Positions 1-10,011 of a stretch of 64,000 nucleotides of DNA are shown piece after piece. The first letter of the stretch is position 1. The number at the start of each line of letters is the position of its first letter. This DNA is from Candidatus Nitrosocosmicus franklandus (GTDB taxonomy: Archaea > Thermoproteota > Nitrososphaeria > Nitrososphaerales > Nitrososphaeraceae). A model generated the notes under the pieces. It saw only the letters and a program-made list of their open reading frames with translations, was not told the DNA's origin and ran no database searches. Both the position numbers and the translations under genes were made by a program. The stretch is taken from NCBI RefSeq assembly GCF_900696045.1, contig NZ_LR216287.1:2213854-2277853 (forward strand). Reading direction: 5' to 3'.

Positions 1-1088
1 AATTTGTGATCCAACATTGGTTACTAGAATCATGGCTGGTATCCAATCAAAATACACATTAGGTATTGCTTTCGACTCGATAGCTCATTTCATTAATATT
101 ACTGCTCTTCACATTGTCCAAAATATTTGGTATGGTGGATGCTTTAATTGCCATTTGAAATATCATGATAATTCATATGTTCATGTACCAAGACAATTAG
201 TAGAATCATTTCATTACCAAAACCATAAGTAAGATATCCACGAATAATAGCGAAATAAGAAGTATAACGAAGCCGTACATTTTGTTTGATTTGGGAAAAA
301 ACCGGATCTGTGTTCATTCGTGTTCAGGCTATTATTATATCTTGAAAAACTAAACACTTTCTTTAGATTGTTGACTGAATGTAAGTCTTTTAATTCTTTG
401 AAAACGATAATCAGTTCGAATTGGTTGTTCTAAACCTAACCATTTTACAATATCATCTTCAACATTCATTCGGGCACAAGTGTTTATTCTATTTTAATCA
501 CGAAACATTTTGAATGATGTTGCCTATACTACAGTAGTCATGACACCGTCGATTTTACTTGTCAATAAATATTCATTTGTGACTATAATTTGAAACAAAA
601 ATCTTGTTTTGTATTGATGACCTATACTAGGAGATCGGGTTCACATTATTTGGATTTTAACATCATCTGATGAAATGGTATTATGAAGTACAATGCCTAA
701 AAAAGGGATATTTGTTTTTGTATTTTCAATTTCTGTAAAATCCATTTTTTGCAGATCTTGGGCTTTTTGCAATAATCTGGCGATAGGAAATCTAATACTA
801 ATGAAGGGTGATGCGATAATTAAAACAAGCGAAAAGCGGATGTTACACAATAACCTATAACTTGTACTTCGATGTCGGGGTTGTTAGGTTAGTTAAAATT
901 TATTGTTTTCTTGTCAATAACAGATGCACCATAGAGAATATCATGGCAAATGTGGTATATGAAATAAGATTTGCTTGCTTAGCATACCAGAATAATAAAA
1001 TAAACTTAAGAAAATGACAGGATGTATATGATCATTATTAACCTTGCACTCTAATAGAATTTATTGAAAGAAAAGGAGAATTAAAGAA
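1..1088. other. non-coding stretch
   Basis: I see no convincing gene here. Short open frames at 17-232 (+) and 641-850 (-) have no recognisable domain and irregular composition. The last 20 bases before 1089 carry a good Shine-Dalgarno-like AAGGAG (1073-1078) belonging to the next gene. Confidence 0.5.
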
Positions 1089-1571
1089 ATGGAGTTGGAG
1101 AAGAAACACTACGAAAATAAAGAATTAGGCATATCTTTTGATTATCCGTCAGATTGGTTTGAGATAACGGATGAGAGCATAATGAGCTTTGGGGCCGATG
1201 TACTGATCCACAGCGATTCGGTAATTTTTGGGTTTAAAAGAGTGTATTTAAGAATAACTTCAGACGTTCCGTTTGAAATGATTATAAAAAAAGTATTAAA
1301 GGATACAATTTACCCCGAAGAGACAATACTCGAAGAATCACAGTTAGATAAATATCCTATTAGAAATGGTCGCTCTGGAACGGTGATAGTAAAGCGATCA
1401 TATGGTGACAAGAATATAGTATTACATGAAAGAACGTTTATAATAAATGATAATAGAGATAGTTGTTTTATAACCTTGTTTGAACAAGATCAGGAAAATA
1501 CCAAAAGCTTAGATTCTCTTAATATCCAAAAGCAACTAGAAGAAATTTATGAATCGTTTAAGTTTTTGTAG
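1089..1571 (+). CDS. PsbP-like domain protein, cytosolic form
   Basis: A 160-residue protein resembling the PsbP-like / DUF1795-type fold common in Nitrososphaerales. The start GISFDYPSDWFEI is the family hallmark (a beta strand followed by YPS-x-W), and the end LEEIYESFKFL is the usual closing helix. There is no signal peptide, unlike the secreted relative at 49770-50285. AAGGAG eleven bases before the ATG supports the start. It is closely related in layout to the gene at 28412-28882 (GLAFEYPSEW ... LFNSFKFL) and to the decayed copy at 29132-29438. The molecular role of archaeal members is unknown; calling it PsbP-like describes the fold and does not imply photosynthesis. It stands alone with long flanks. 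Confidence 0.75.
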   Translation: MELEKKHYENKELGISFDYPSDWFEITDESIMSFGADVLIHSDSVIFGFKRVYLRITSDVPFEMIIKKVLKDTIYPEETILEESQLDKYPIRNGRSGTVIVKRSYGDKNIVLHERTFIINDNRDSCFITLFEQDQENTKSLDSLNIQKQLEEIYESFKFL

Positions 1572-2151
1572 CAATTTACTAGATTTGGTTATTTGATGAA
1601 TTCATAATAGCTTAAGATATTATATTATCAAATTACAATTCCTCTGATAACTATACAATAAAACATAGGATTTTGAACTGGACTTGTAAACCTTTGCGTT
1701 CTCTGCGGTAGAATTTGGGGTAACAACCACCCTTGCATAATCTCTTGATCCAGCAGTCTATTAGTAGGTACTTTACACTTAGGGATAATTATGATCCTTT
1801 TAATTTTGGGTTGTCTCCAGTGGAGTGCGTAAATTTGATCTATCTACACGCATAGATAAATGGCAAGACATCAGCCGATAATTTGGCTTTCATACCTTTA
1901 CCAAAGTGAATTGCAATTATCATCGTTATTTATGGTAAAACAACATCATCAAATTTATTTTCATTTCTGGATTTGAATTGGATCTACATGAATGTGCTGA
2001 GGGGAATGAGATGATGAAGTGAGCGTGGTGTTACGATACCTAGGCCAAGAGCAAGAACCTGGCAATCATAGTTGAAATGATCAGAAATATTTGCAGAAAT
2101 AGAGAAGCGATTATTGTTGTTTGTGAATATATATGATTTATCTCTATATTT
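1572..2151. other. non-coding stretch
   Basis: No gene is visible between the PsbP-like gene and the convergent alcohol dehydrogenase. An open frame at 2114-2308 (+) overlaps the dehydrogenase 3' end and is its antisense shadow. Confidence 0.5.
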
Positions 2152-3213
2152 TTATTTCATTTCCCTAAGCGATGACATGTCAATTACGAATCTGTATTTC
2201 ACATCGCTTTTTAACATTCGTTCATATGCTTTGTTTATGTCCTCAATTTTGATCATTTCTATGTCTGCAGTTATGCCATGGTTTCCACAAAAATCGAGAA
2301 GTTCTTGAGTTTCTGCAATTCCGCCGATATCAGAACCAGCAATAGACCTCCGCCCCATTATCAACGGCGTGGTATTTAATGTGGGCTCTAGGTTACCAGG
2401 AAAACCTACAAGCACTAAAGTTCCATTAACGGATAACAAAGGTAGATACGAATTAAGTTCATGCGCATAAGGAACGGTGTCTATAATCAAATCAAACTTA
2501 TTGTTAACAGCACCCATCTGTTTCGTATTTGTTGAGATCACTACATTGTCAGCGCCCAAATCGCGAGCATCCTTCTCCTTACTTGGAGATCGTGTAAACA
2601 GCGTAACATTTGCACCTAGGGCTTTTGCTAGCTTCAATGCCATGTGGCCAAGCCCGCCCAAGCCTATTACTCCAATGTTAGATCCCATACCTATTCTCCA
2701 ATGACGTAGCGGTGACCACGTTGTTATGCCTGCACATAGTAGCGGTGCGGCACCCCGCGGGTCTAGCTTTTCTGGAATCCTTAAAACAAATTTTTCATTG
2801 ACAATGATTTTTTCGGAATATCCACCAAATGTAGTTGTCTTGTCACGTCGATCGATAGAATTATAGGTAAATGTCGGACCCTCTTGACAATACTGTTCCA
2901 TCCCTTGAGTACAAGAAGAACAGTTCTGACACGAATCGACCATACAACCTACCCCGACCATATCGTTGGGTTTGAACCGCCTAACGTCGGAACCTACACT
3001 TATCACTCGTCCAATAATCTCATGTCCTGGAACTAGGGGATAAGAGCTCCTTCCCCAGTCATTCTGAACATAATGTAAATCTGTATGACATATTCCACAA
3101 TAAAGAATTTCAATAACAACATCATCAACACGCGGGTTACGTCGAACGAAATTATACGGGACTAATGGTGCCCTTGCAGAGGTTGATGCATATCCAAGTA
3201 CATTTATTGTCAT
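2152..3213 (-). CDS. zinc-dependent alcohol dehydrogenase, CAD/YahK type
   Basis: A 353-residue medium-chain dehydrogenase, which interconverts an alcohol and an aldehyde with NAD(P). The N-terminal GroES-like domain has the catalytic zinc motif CGICHTD (ligand Cys42) and PGHE (His64, Glu65). The structural zinc site is the Cys95-x2-Cys98-x2-Cys101-x7-Cys109 lobe. A later LLCAGIT motif holds the third catalytic zinc Cys. The Rossmann motif is GLGGLGHMA, followed by LFTRSPSKEKDA, typical of NADP-preferring cinnamyl-alcohol-dehydrogenase-like enzymes such as YahK. The length matches the family (about 350). The substrate cannot be read from sequence; broad aldehyde reduction is likely. It is monocistronic, reading towards 1572. 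Confidence 0.93.
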   Translation of the reverse strand: MTINVLGYASTSARAPLVPYNFVRRNPRVDDVVIEILYCGICHTDLHYVQNDWGRSSYPLVPGHEIIGRVISVGSDVRRFKPNDMVGVGCMVDSCQNCSSCTQGMEQYCQEGPTFTYNSIDRRDKTTTFGGYSEKIIVNEKFVLRIPEKLDPRGAAPLLCAGITTWSPLRHWRIGMGSNIGVIGLGGLGHMALKLAKALGANVTLFTRSPSKEKDARDLGADNVVISTNTKQMGAVNNKFDLIIDTVPYAHELNSYLPLLSVNGTLVLVGFPGNLEPTLNTTPLIMGRRSIAGSDIGGIAETQELLDFCGNHGITADIEMIKIEDINKAYERMLKSDVKYRFVIDMSSLREMK

Positions 3214-3850
3214 TTGTTTATCTTTCCTTTGATATCCGAAAACAAAGTGTTATTTAAGTGATCTCTTTTGTATTTGTCCAGTCAAAGTGAAAGACAAATT
3301 TAAACTTGTTTACACTATTGTAATATTGGCTATCTATAGGAGCTTACAAATAAGATCCCTTTTCTAATGACCTCGAACTTGAATGATATACTAACTTTGT
3401 TCCACTGAATTTATTTGTGGATAAATCATATGTCTCGTCGTGTTTAAACCCTATTATGATACATTAAGCAATAAAAATAAGAATTATTTTGCATTTGAAA
3501 AGAAATTATCTGGCAAGTCTCTACTCTTACCTTGGCAGACAATCAAATGTATTAATGATATTTGGTTGGGAAGCGAAAAGGATCTTTATCTTTTTTGATA
3601 CATCAATAGACCGAATAATTGATGACTAATGAAGGATTTATTAGACTATTTATTTAAATTCCAAACTATTAATTCGCAATATTTTCATTCAATCTATACA
3701 AATAATTATGCGGAGTTATATCGATGGACTCATTTACTTTGACTAAGAATGTTACCCTATTTGAGCGGAAGTAAGTAAGATTTCAAATATCGAAAAAATT
3801 ATAGGCTAATTCTGATATATACTCTTGATACAGGAGAAGAACAAACACAT
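3214..3850. other. divergent intergenic region
   Basis: AT-rich spacer between the alcohol dehydrogenase and the secreted Thr/Pro-rich protein. It presumably holds both promoters. I found no gene, RNA or strong palindrome in it. Confidence 0.5.
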
Positions 3851-5413
3851 TTGAAAAATTATCTAAATGGTTTAAAAATTCAAATGATGTCTTGTGTATT
3901 GGGTACTATCTTAATCAGTATCGCTCTTACAACTTTTCTCTCGAACCCTTTTTCTAATATTGATCAAGATTCTAATTCCTTTGTAAATATGGCCAGTGCG
4001 ACGACAGGAAAAGACGATGGTGGCGATAGTAACGATGAAAGCGAAGGTGCTAGTGGAGGTGATAATGGAGATAATGAGGATAATGGTGATAGTGGAACGA
4101 ATGTCGATGACGGAGAATCAGTTCCTAGTAATCAACCAGAGGGGGAGGTTTTCTATGAAACTGCCGACCAGTTCGAATCAACCAATCCACAAAATGAACA
4201 AGAAACTAAAAGTGAAGTATGTACCAATGGAGTTGATGATGACGGCGATGAATTGATCGATTCTGGTGACTCTGATTGTAATGAAATACAGGGATTTTGG
4301 TTTGACCATTTTGGAGGACCAAAGCAGGGAATTCCTGCCGAATTCCCTGGTCAATCAATTCCGGGTTCTCAAACAGTAAAACATGAAAGTATATGTGATG
4401 ATGGTATAGATAACGACAGCGACGGGTTAGCGGATAAGAAAGACCCAGATTGTGTGGGTGGCCTTCCAACTGGTGTTGAAGTAGTAGGAGAAGAGGACAC
4501 GGGAGCCATTCAACGACTACCTGGTCCGATTTTAACGGATAAAGTTGTAAAACCGCAGGCTGATGACAGCGGTACAACTACGCCAACAACAACTGATGGA
4601 GGCATTGCAGTTCAACGTTTACCTGGTGCTGATAAACTTAGCAAACTACCATCCTCCTCCGCCTCGACTGGTGACAGTAGTGGTACAACTACACCAACTA
4701 CACCTTCCTCTCCTCCATCACCTGATAGCACACCAACTACACCAACTACACCTTCCTCTCCTCCATCACCTGATAGCACACCAACTACACCAACTACACC
4801 TTCCTCTCCTCCATCACCTGATAGCACACCAACTACACCAACTACACCAACAGAAAATAGCGCAAACACACCCCCACTACCAGGATCAACGATTACTACA
4901 AGCCAATCCCCAGCTCGAATACCTCCTCCACAAGTCATCATTAACAGTGGAACATTCACACTTCCGGATCGTAGTGGATCTTCCGTTTCCACATCCTCAC
5001 CTTCATTGTCAAACTGTTCTTCAAGAGCATCTACACTTCCATTGGCTACATCTTTATTACAAGACAGAGGAGCGCGACTTATAGTGGCACTTGGTCCATG
5101 CACTGTTACCGATGGATCCGTACTTTTGAATCTACCTGAAACAGACGGACTAGAATTAATAGTGGCAAACATGCAAGGAAATCAAGTCCTACAATCGGCT
5201 GTGGTCCCGCTGCAAAAAGTGGCATCATTGGCCCCCGGACAAACGCTTTATAACGTTGACCTTAACGAAGTAATGACAGGTAAGGAACCCGTATTAGGAA
5301 ATGAAGTAACATTGAATGGCAATATCAATGCATTATTACTATGGAATAATGCTGGACAAGAAATCATATTTAATCCTCAGAATTCCGTATCTTTCAGTAC
5401 GGCTCTCCGATAA
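3851..5413 (+). CDS. secreted Thr/Pro-rich protein with calcium-loop motifs
   Basis: A 520-residue exported protein starting at TTG. Residues 8-30 form a hydrophobic signal or anchor, followed by an acidic Gly/Asp/Asn stretch (about 50-95). Two motifs of the C-x-DG-x-D-x-D-x-D type occur at about residues 123-143 (CTNGVDDDGDELID ... DC) and 182-201 (CDDGIDNDSDGLAD ... DC). These resemble the paired-Cys, Asp-rich calcium-binding loops found in many surface proteins. A Thr/Pro/Ser linker follows with three tandem 16-residue units (PTTPTTPSSPPSPDST), and then a folded C-terminal domain from about 390 to 520. It is probably a cell-surface or S-layer-associated protein with a glycosylated stalk. 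The function of the C-terminal domain is not recognised. A short upstream poly-purine AGGAGAAG supports translation from 3851. Confidence 0.8.
   Translation: MKNYLNGLKIQMMSCVLGTILISIALTTFLSNPFSNIDQDSNSFVNMASATTGKDDGGDSNDESEGASGGDNGDNEDNGDSGTNVDDGESVPSNQPEGEVFYETADQFESTNPQNEQETKSEVCTNGVDDDGDELIDSGDSDCNEIQGFWFDHFGGPKQGIPAEFPGQSIPGSQTVKHESICDDGIDNDSDGLADKKDPDCVGGLPTGVEVVGEEDTGAIQRLPGPILTDKVVKPQADDSGTTTPTTTDGGIAVQRLPGADKLSKLPSSSASTGDSSGTTTPTTPSSPPSPDSTPTTPTTPSSPPSPDSTPTTPTTPSSPPSPDSTPTTPTTPTENSANTPPLPGSTITTSQSPARIPPPQVIINSGTFTLPDRSGSSVSTSSPSLSNCSSRASTLPLATSLLQDRGARLIVALGPCTVTDGSVLLNLPETDGLELIVANMQGNQVLQSAVVPLQKVASLAPGQTLYNVDLNEVMTGKEPVLGNEVTLNGNINALLLWNNAGQEIIFNPQNSVSFSTALR
4685..4844 (+). repeat. 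48-bp in-frame tandem repeat, about 3.3 copies
   Basis: A 48-base unit repeats from about 4685 (first copy with one imperfect edge), 4733 and 4781, with a partial copy after 4829. The copies are nearly identical at the nucleotide level, so they arose by recent slippage or unequal exchange. The length is a multiple of three, so copy-number change would lengthen or shorten the Thr/Pro stalk without breaking the frame. Confidence 0.9.
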
Positions 5414-6281
5414 ATTAAAGGATCAAACTATGGCGGTATAGATAACTATGGATTAATAATTTCATCATCACTTTTATTCTTAGACATAGATAAGCAGAAT
5501 AATTATCGATAGTAACGCTATAGTGGAAAAGGCTGATATACTATTATTATGCCAAGAAACTATTTTGACTTAGAAGAATCTGTTACCAGAAAGGGGGAGG
5601 AGGATAAACGCTGGATATTTATATCAAAGTGGTGAATTATGACCTGTCTCAAACTTTGATATCCAAACGGCGCTGTTGATGACACTATGCTGATTTGATT
5701 TACTAATTTCTATGTCCCGTCGATTCATGAAGAGACAAGTATCAAGAAAATCAGACATTTGTTGACAGCACTACAATTAATCGAATTTTTTATCATGGGC
5801 AATAGTAAATTACAACCAGCAGCTTTCTCATTGCGTATATGATCTAATATGAAAATATGAAATTCGGCAAGTTTCCGACCTGATGTGCGTTGGATACGGG
5901 TCTACATAGTAGAGCCGTTATTTATCCTACACATCATGGTACTCGTAGTAATGGCTTTCTGATAAAACCTTATTTAACAATGATAAACAGCGACCGAGCT
6001 TACATCATTAATGTATTTGCATATTTGATTGATATGACGTGTTGGGATTTATTTAGTTGTCTGGGGAGAGTGTTACATCACGATAAGGTTGTGTAATAAT
6101 GACACATAAACTGTCAAAAGATAAATTAACTACAATGATTTGTATGGTGTCCTCTGAACAGGCGGATCTCTTAACCTCTACTTTTAGTTTACGGTTAATG
6201 TAAAGGAGGATGAGTCAAAATTTCCATATGGATTAAAGGTATAATGAACAAAATAATATAAGATCATGTTTCAATACTATT
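5414..6281. other. non-coding stretch
   Basis: No supportable gene. An open frame at 5890-6096 (+) has no recognisable features. A GGGGGAGGAGG purine tract lies at about 5594. Confidence 0.45.
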
Positions 6282-6590
6282 ATGGATTATTCACCTGAAG
6301 TTGAAAAAATTATTCAGAGAATAGAAGGAATAATTTTATCTTCACTTTATGATCTATACAAAATAGGTATATCGAAGTTGACATTGGATGAATTAAAGTC
6401 AAAGATATTGACTTTATTAAGTAATGATTTGGCCATTGACAGAGAACGAATAAATGATCTTACACAAGTGGCGATATCTTCTTTAACCGAACGAGATTAT
6501 ATAATGACTCCGGATAATGGAAGGGAATATCATATAACGTTGTACGGTATCAACGAGTATGAAAAGAGAGAATATCAAGGCTTAATCTAG
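6282..6590 (+). CDS. small helical protein of unknown function
   Basis: A 102-residue soluble protein with no signal peptide or Cys cluster. The sequence is alternating amphipathic helices (VEKIIQRIEGIILSSLYDLYKIG, then LTLDELKSKILTLL) ending in a short beta-rich tail (REYHITLYGINEYEKREYQ). The helix-helix-wing impression (ISSLTERDYIMTP-NGREYHIT) resembles a winged-helix DNA-binding fold, but I do not recognise a family. The regular codon structure and a clear ATG after an AT-rich promoter-like stretch favour a real gene. Confidence 0.6.
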   Translation: MDYSPEVEKIIQRIEGIILSSLYDLYKIGISKLTLDELKSKILTLLSNDLAIDRERINDLTQVAISSLTERDYIMTPDNGREYHITLYGINEYEKREYQGLI

Positions 6591-7017
6591 GTCAAATTCT
6601 AAACACGATCAAATCAAAATCGCAACTAATTTCTCATTTTACTTTAAACTCCTCAACTACCGTTATTGAGTTATAATTCCTAATCTGATGTGTAAAACAT
6701 CGTATAGACAACTCAATCCCATAAAACAATCTTGTGGATTAGACATAACTTCTATTAAACGATACAAGCTAGTGGTATATTCTATTCAAATTTGTTAAAT
6801 TTGAATAAATCATGTATTATTATTGTTTGTCCTTCCTGGATTCATTAGCGGACAGACTTCATTACCAGAAAAAGAAAACACTAGACAACCATAATATAGG
6901 AAACTTTATTTTATAGAACTATTACGAGTACTGCTTCTCCTTATTATTTATAGATGTCAAACTATGTTATAAGTTAGTTAAATGACTAATCGTTCCTTGA
7001 AAATCTGATCTGTTTCG
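6591..7017. other. convergent intergenic region with inverted repeat
   Basis: It separates the small helical gene from the convergent uracil-DNA glycosylase gene. The only structure seen is the 11-bp inverted repeat described separately. Confidence 0.5.
6783..6807. repeat. perfect 11-bp inverted repeat, 3-base loop
   Basis: Arms TATTCAAATTT (6783-6793) and AAATTTGAATA (6797-6807) are perfect complements around GTT. It lies between two convergent genes, so a transcription-end hairpin or a protein-binding site are both possible. Confidence 0.6.
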
Positions 7018-7677
7018 TTATGTCTTAACAAGCAATTGTGCAGACTTGAATACATCGATCCACATATCCCATGTCAGGGTTCCTGTATTTGTATTTCTTC
7101 TACTAGGATGATATGAAGATATTAATTTCTTGTTCTCACTTATCGGATAGATTAAATTATGACCAAAGGACAATCCCTTTAATCCTGATATTTTACAGTA
7201 ACCATCAAATGCGATTTTTCCAAGTGTAATAATAACTTTGATGTGGTTTCCTAACAGTTCTATTTCGGTTTTCAAATGTTGACAACAATTCTGTATCTCT
7301 ATTGGGGTGGGGATATTCTTTGGTGGAGCACATTTAACTATCGCTGTAACGTAAGCGTTTGTTAAATTGTACCCGTCATTCCTTGATATACTCGTTTCCT
7401 GATTTGCGAAACCTGTTTCATATAACGCTTTTGCTAACCAATCGCCGGAGCTGTCTCCTGTGAATATTCTGCCGGTTCTATTGCCACCATGAGCTGCGGG
7501 TGCTAATCCGATAATTAAAAGAGCGGCATTCAAATCACCAAATCCTGGTAAGGGTTTTGCCCAATAATTCTCTTTGTTAAATCTCTTGACTTTTGTCTGA
7601 GCAACCTGATCTATATATCTGATCAAACGAGGACATTGCCTACATTCAATTACCTTATCTACAAAATCATCAAACAT
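7018..7677 (-). CDS. uracil-DNA glycosylase, family 5 (UDGb type)
   Basis: A 219-residue base-excision repair enzyme that removes uracil, and in this family also hypoxanthine and related lesions, from DNA. Motif GLAPAAHGGNRTGRIFTGD (about residues 58-76) is diagnostic of the family 5 thermophile/archaeal UDGb group, which has Ala in place of the usual catalytic Asp/Asn of motif A. Iron-sulfur cluster ligands appear as Cys12-x2-Cys15 near the N-terminus, with two later cysteines (KCAPP and NCC). The C-terminal motif is SYHPSRRNTNTG, supplying the catalytic-loop His. The length is normal for the family. There are no operon partners. Confidence 0.92.
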   Translation of the reverse strand: MFDDFVDKVIECRQCPRLIRYIDQVAQTKVKRFNKENYWAKPLPGFGDLNAALLIIGLAPAAHGGNRTGRIFTGDSSGDWLAKALYETGFANQETSISRNDGYNLTNAYVTAIVKCAPPKNIPTPIEIQNCCQHLKTEIELLGNHIKVIITLGKIAFDGYCKISGLKGLSFGHNLIYPISENKKLISSYHPSRRNTNTGTLTWDMWIDVFKSAQLLVKT

Positions 7678-7922
7678 TCTTCATACACTCACTAATTAAA
7701 CTCATCTTAAAAGCATTTACTGCTATTTATGTACTGTATTATCTTGTAACCATTTTTAGTTATGAATGTTGGTATCTATATAGAAATATTTTCCGAAATA
7801 AAAGTAGTAATTTTTACACTAATATCATCCAACCGGTTTATTGCACTTTTTCACAAGGCTAAATAAACATACCTCGATCTGTTTTTACTCTGTGTGATTA
7901 TGGTGAAGGATATAGTATTAGA

Positions 7923-8093
7923 GTGAGGGTGGATGTAGAGGGAAATTTGTTTATAGGTGGATTAAAAGGTGCGCGGATATCAATGAGCAAGACCTTTGAA
8001 GAAATCTTGCAAATATGCAGGCTACTATCTTTTTATAGTCAACAATATGCTAATGTGAATCTATCCTATTTAGAAGTAAAGTTGAGTTTTTAG
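7923..8093 (+). CDS. possible small protein or 5'-truncated gene
   Basis: A 56-residue frame from GTG at 7923 reads as regular protein (RVDVEGNLFIGGLKGARIS, then a Lys/Glu-containing amphipathic helix). The same frame continues upstream with coding-like sequence (VFTLCDYGEGYSIRV) to a stop near 7866 without ATG, GTG or TTG. It is therefore either a short gene using this GTG or a longer gene that lost its start. No family is recognised. Confidence 0.35.
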   Translation: MRVDVEGNLFIGGLKGARISMSKTFEEILQICRLLSFYSQQYANVNLSYLEVKLSF

Positions 8094-8108
8094 GATGATA
8101 TTCTAAAT

Positions 8109-8170
8109 GGTGGTTGGAGGAGAGGGGGGTAGCGGCGGCTGGGAAGAGGAGGACGAGAGAGATGGGTGGA
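8109..8170 (+). other. purine-rich, G-rich tract
   Basis: About 60 bases composed mainly of G and A runs (GGTGG, GGGGGG, GCGGCGG, GGGAAGAGGAGG), in sharp contrast to the AT-rich surroundings. Four or more G runs on one strand give it G-quadruplex potential. It lies 250 bases upstream of the patatin gene. Confidence 0.5.
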
Positions 8171-8429
8171 TAGTTGGTTTGGAACAATTTCTATATTACG
8201 AATTCAAAGAATGACGGTCATGTTCATGTATTTATACACAATATACACGGAGAAAGAATCCATCATTTCACTAGTATTTTGAAGGATGCTTCTTTATCAT
8301 TTTGCTTCATTTTATCAAGAATGTAAAATAAAAAATATAAATTCATCTAAATTGCATAAAACAACTATCAAAATTCTAAATAAGGAATAATAGTGTATAA
8401 TTACTTGTCCAAGGATACAGTATTTGATC

Positions 8430-9677
8430 ATGTCCGATAACGGTCTTGAGAATGTGTTGATACTTCAGGGTGGTGGTTCTTTGGGTGCATTTGGTTGTGG
8501 TGTCTACAAAGCTCTTGCGAAAAATAATATCAACCTAGATGTGATCGCTGGAACCTCCATTGGTGGTGTAAACGCTGCAATTATAGCTGGCAGCAGAAAA
8601 GAGGAACGTGTAGATCAGCTCTTGGAGGATTTTTGGTTGGAACTGTCAGAAGGCTTTATAGATATCGACAAACTATCTCCTTTTTTTGCTTGGAATAGAT
8701 ACATGAAAACATTTCAGATACCTTCAATGTTGGGTAATTATTCGTTTAATTTACCCTTCTTTGCTGCGATAGGGACAGGAATTAAAGAAACCTATCTTGC
8801 AAATGGAATTCAAATGGAGACAAAATTAAAACAAATAAAGTCGTTTTACAGCTCCATTATTTTTGGAAATAGCAAAATGTTTATCCCTAGATGGTCACCG
8901 GAATATGCTTTAACTGATCCCGAATATTTTGCACCTCAAAAATGGACTTTTTTATACGATCATTTTCCTTTGGCAAAAACCTTGGAAAGATATATCGATT
9001 ATGATAAATTGAGGCCTGGGGGTCGTTCTAAGGCTCGATTAATTTTAACAGCGGTTAATGTTTTAAATGCACGTCCATTAACATTTGATAGCCATAAGGA
9101 GCAAATAACTGCTAAGCATGTCTTAGCGACATCTGCCTATCCATCATATAACTTTCCTTGGGTTGAAGTAGAGGATGGAGTCTTTGCTTGGGATGGTAGT
9201 TTGCTTAGTAACACTCCATTAAGGGAGGTTATAACAGCTACACCAGTAAGAGATAAAAGAATATTTATCGTAGAAAATTATCCAAAGAAGATTGATAGTC
9301 TACCAAACAATTTGCCTGAGGTTTATCACAGAGCTCGAGATATTATGTTTTCTGACAAAACGGAACACAATGTGCAAATGTCAAAGGTAATATCAAGGTA
9401 CTTGGACTATATCGAAGAGCTTTATAAGACAATAGAAAATAATATTGACAAATTACAAATAGAAGAAAAACAACTCAAGAGAATACGTCAAAAATATAAA
9501 GTATACAAACAAGAACACGGAGCCGAGATAAAAGAAATTTACTATGTGAAACGTGACGAGCCAAATCCGCATATAACGGAAAATGCTGATTTTTCACCAG
9601 AAACAATCAAAAGCGCAATTAAGGAAGGAGAAGAAAAAACAAACGAAATAATAAAAAATAAAAAGTTCGAGAAATAA
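8430..9677 (+). CDS. patatin-like phospholipase with C-terminal extension
   Basis: About 415 residues. Patatin-family Ser-Asp dyad acyl hydrolases cleave phospholipids or other lipid esters. The oxyanion-hole motif GGGSLGAFGCG is near the N-terminus, the nucleophile elbow is GTSIGG (Ser43 from this start), and the catalytic Asp is in AWDGSLLSN near residue 260. After the core comes FSDKTEHN and a long charged helical region, reminiscent of the DUF3734-type tail of some patatins. ATG at 8430 is preferred; an in-frame TTG lies two codons upstream at 8424. There is no signal peptide, so it is cytosolic or peripheral. A paralogue with the same architecture lies at 26711-28048. Confidence 0.9.
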   Translation: MSDNGLENVLILQGGGSLGAFGCGVYKALAKNNINLDVIAGTSIGGVNAAIIAGSRKEERVDQLLEDFWLELSEGFIDIDKLSPFFAWNRYMKTFQIPSMLGNYSFNLPFFAAIGTGIKETYLANGIQMETKLKQIKSFYSSIIFGNSKMFIPRWSPEYALTDPEYFAPQKWTFLYDHFPLAKTLERYIDYDKLRPGGRSKARLILTAVNVLNARPLTFDSHKEQITAKHVLATSAYPSYNFPWVEVEDGVFAWDGSLLSNTPLREVITATPVRDKRIFIVENYPKKIDSLPNNLPEVYHRARDIMFSDKTEHNVQMSKVISRYLDYIEELYKTIENNIDKLQIEEKQLKRIRQKYKVYKQEHGAEIKEIYYVKRDEPNPHITENADFSPETIKSAIKEGEEKTNEIIKNKKFEK

Positions 9678-10011
9678 TTCAGATCACAATATACAGGGTA
9701 CTTTTGCTGATTTGTTATTACTGTTAACTTGGTTTACATATCTCCCTACATCCCGCATATAAAAGAGGGAAATTAGCGACTAAATAAATATAGGGATTAC
9801 ACCTGAGAATTCTTTTCTTATACCTGTACTTTAATGATACTATTGTATCGACCAGATATAAACTGTCAAAATTTCAAATCTTGTTTGAATATAATTCATC
9901 ATAACAAGTAGATTCAAGAAATTAGAAACGACTTGGATTATAGTAATTATTACATCATTTTTGATTTTCTTGATCGGTTCCAACGGATTAGAATCTTTTA
10001 TTACCAAGCTC
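9678..10011. other. convergent intergenic region
   Basis: No gene with a usable start. A frame from about 9899 encodes a hydrophobic segment (IIVIITSFLIFLIG) but has no start codon and runs into the antisense of the next gene. Confidence 0.45.

Noticed and set aside
641-850. 69-codon frame on the minus strand
   Set aside because: No recognisable motif, unclear start signals, and irregular composition in a non-coding region.
5890-6096. 68-codon frame on the plus strand
   Set aside because: No family resemblance and no promoter or ribosome-binding signal; likely chance.
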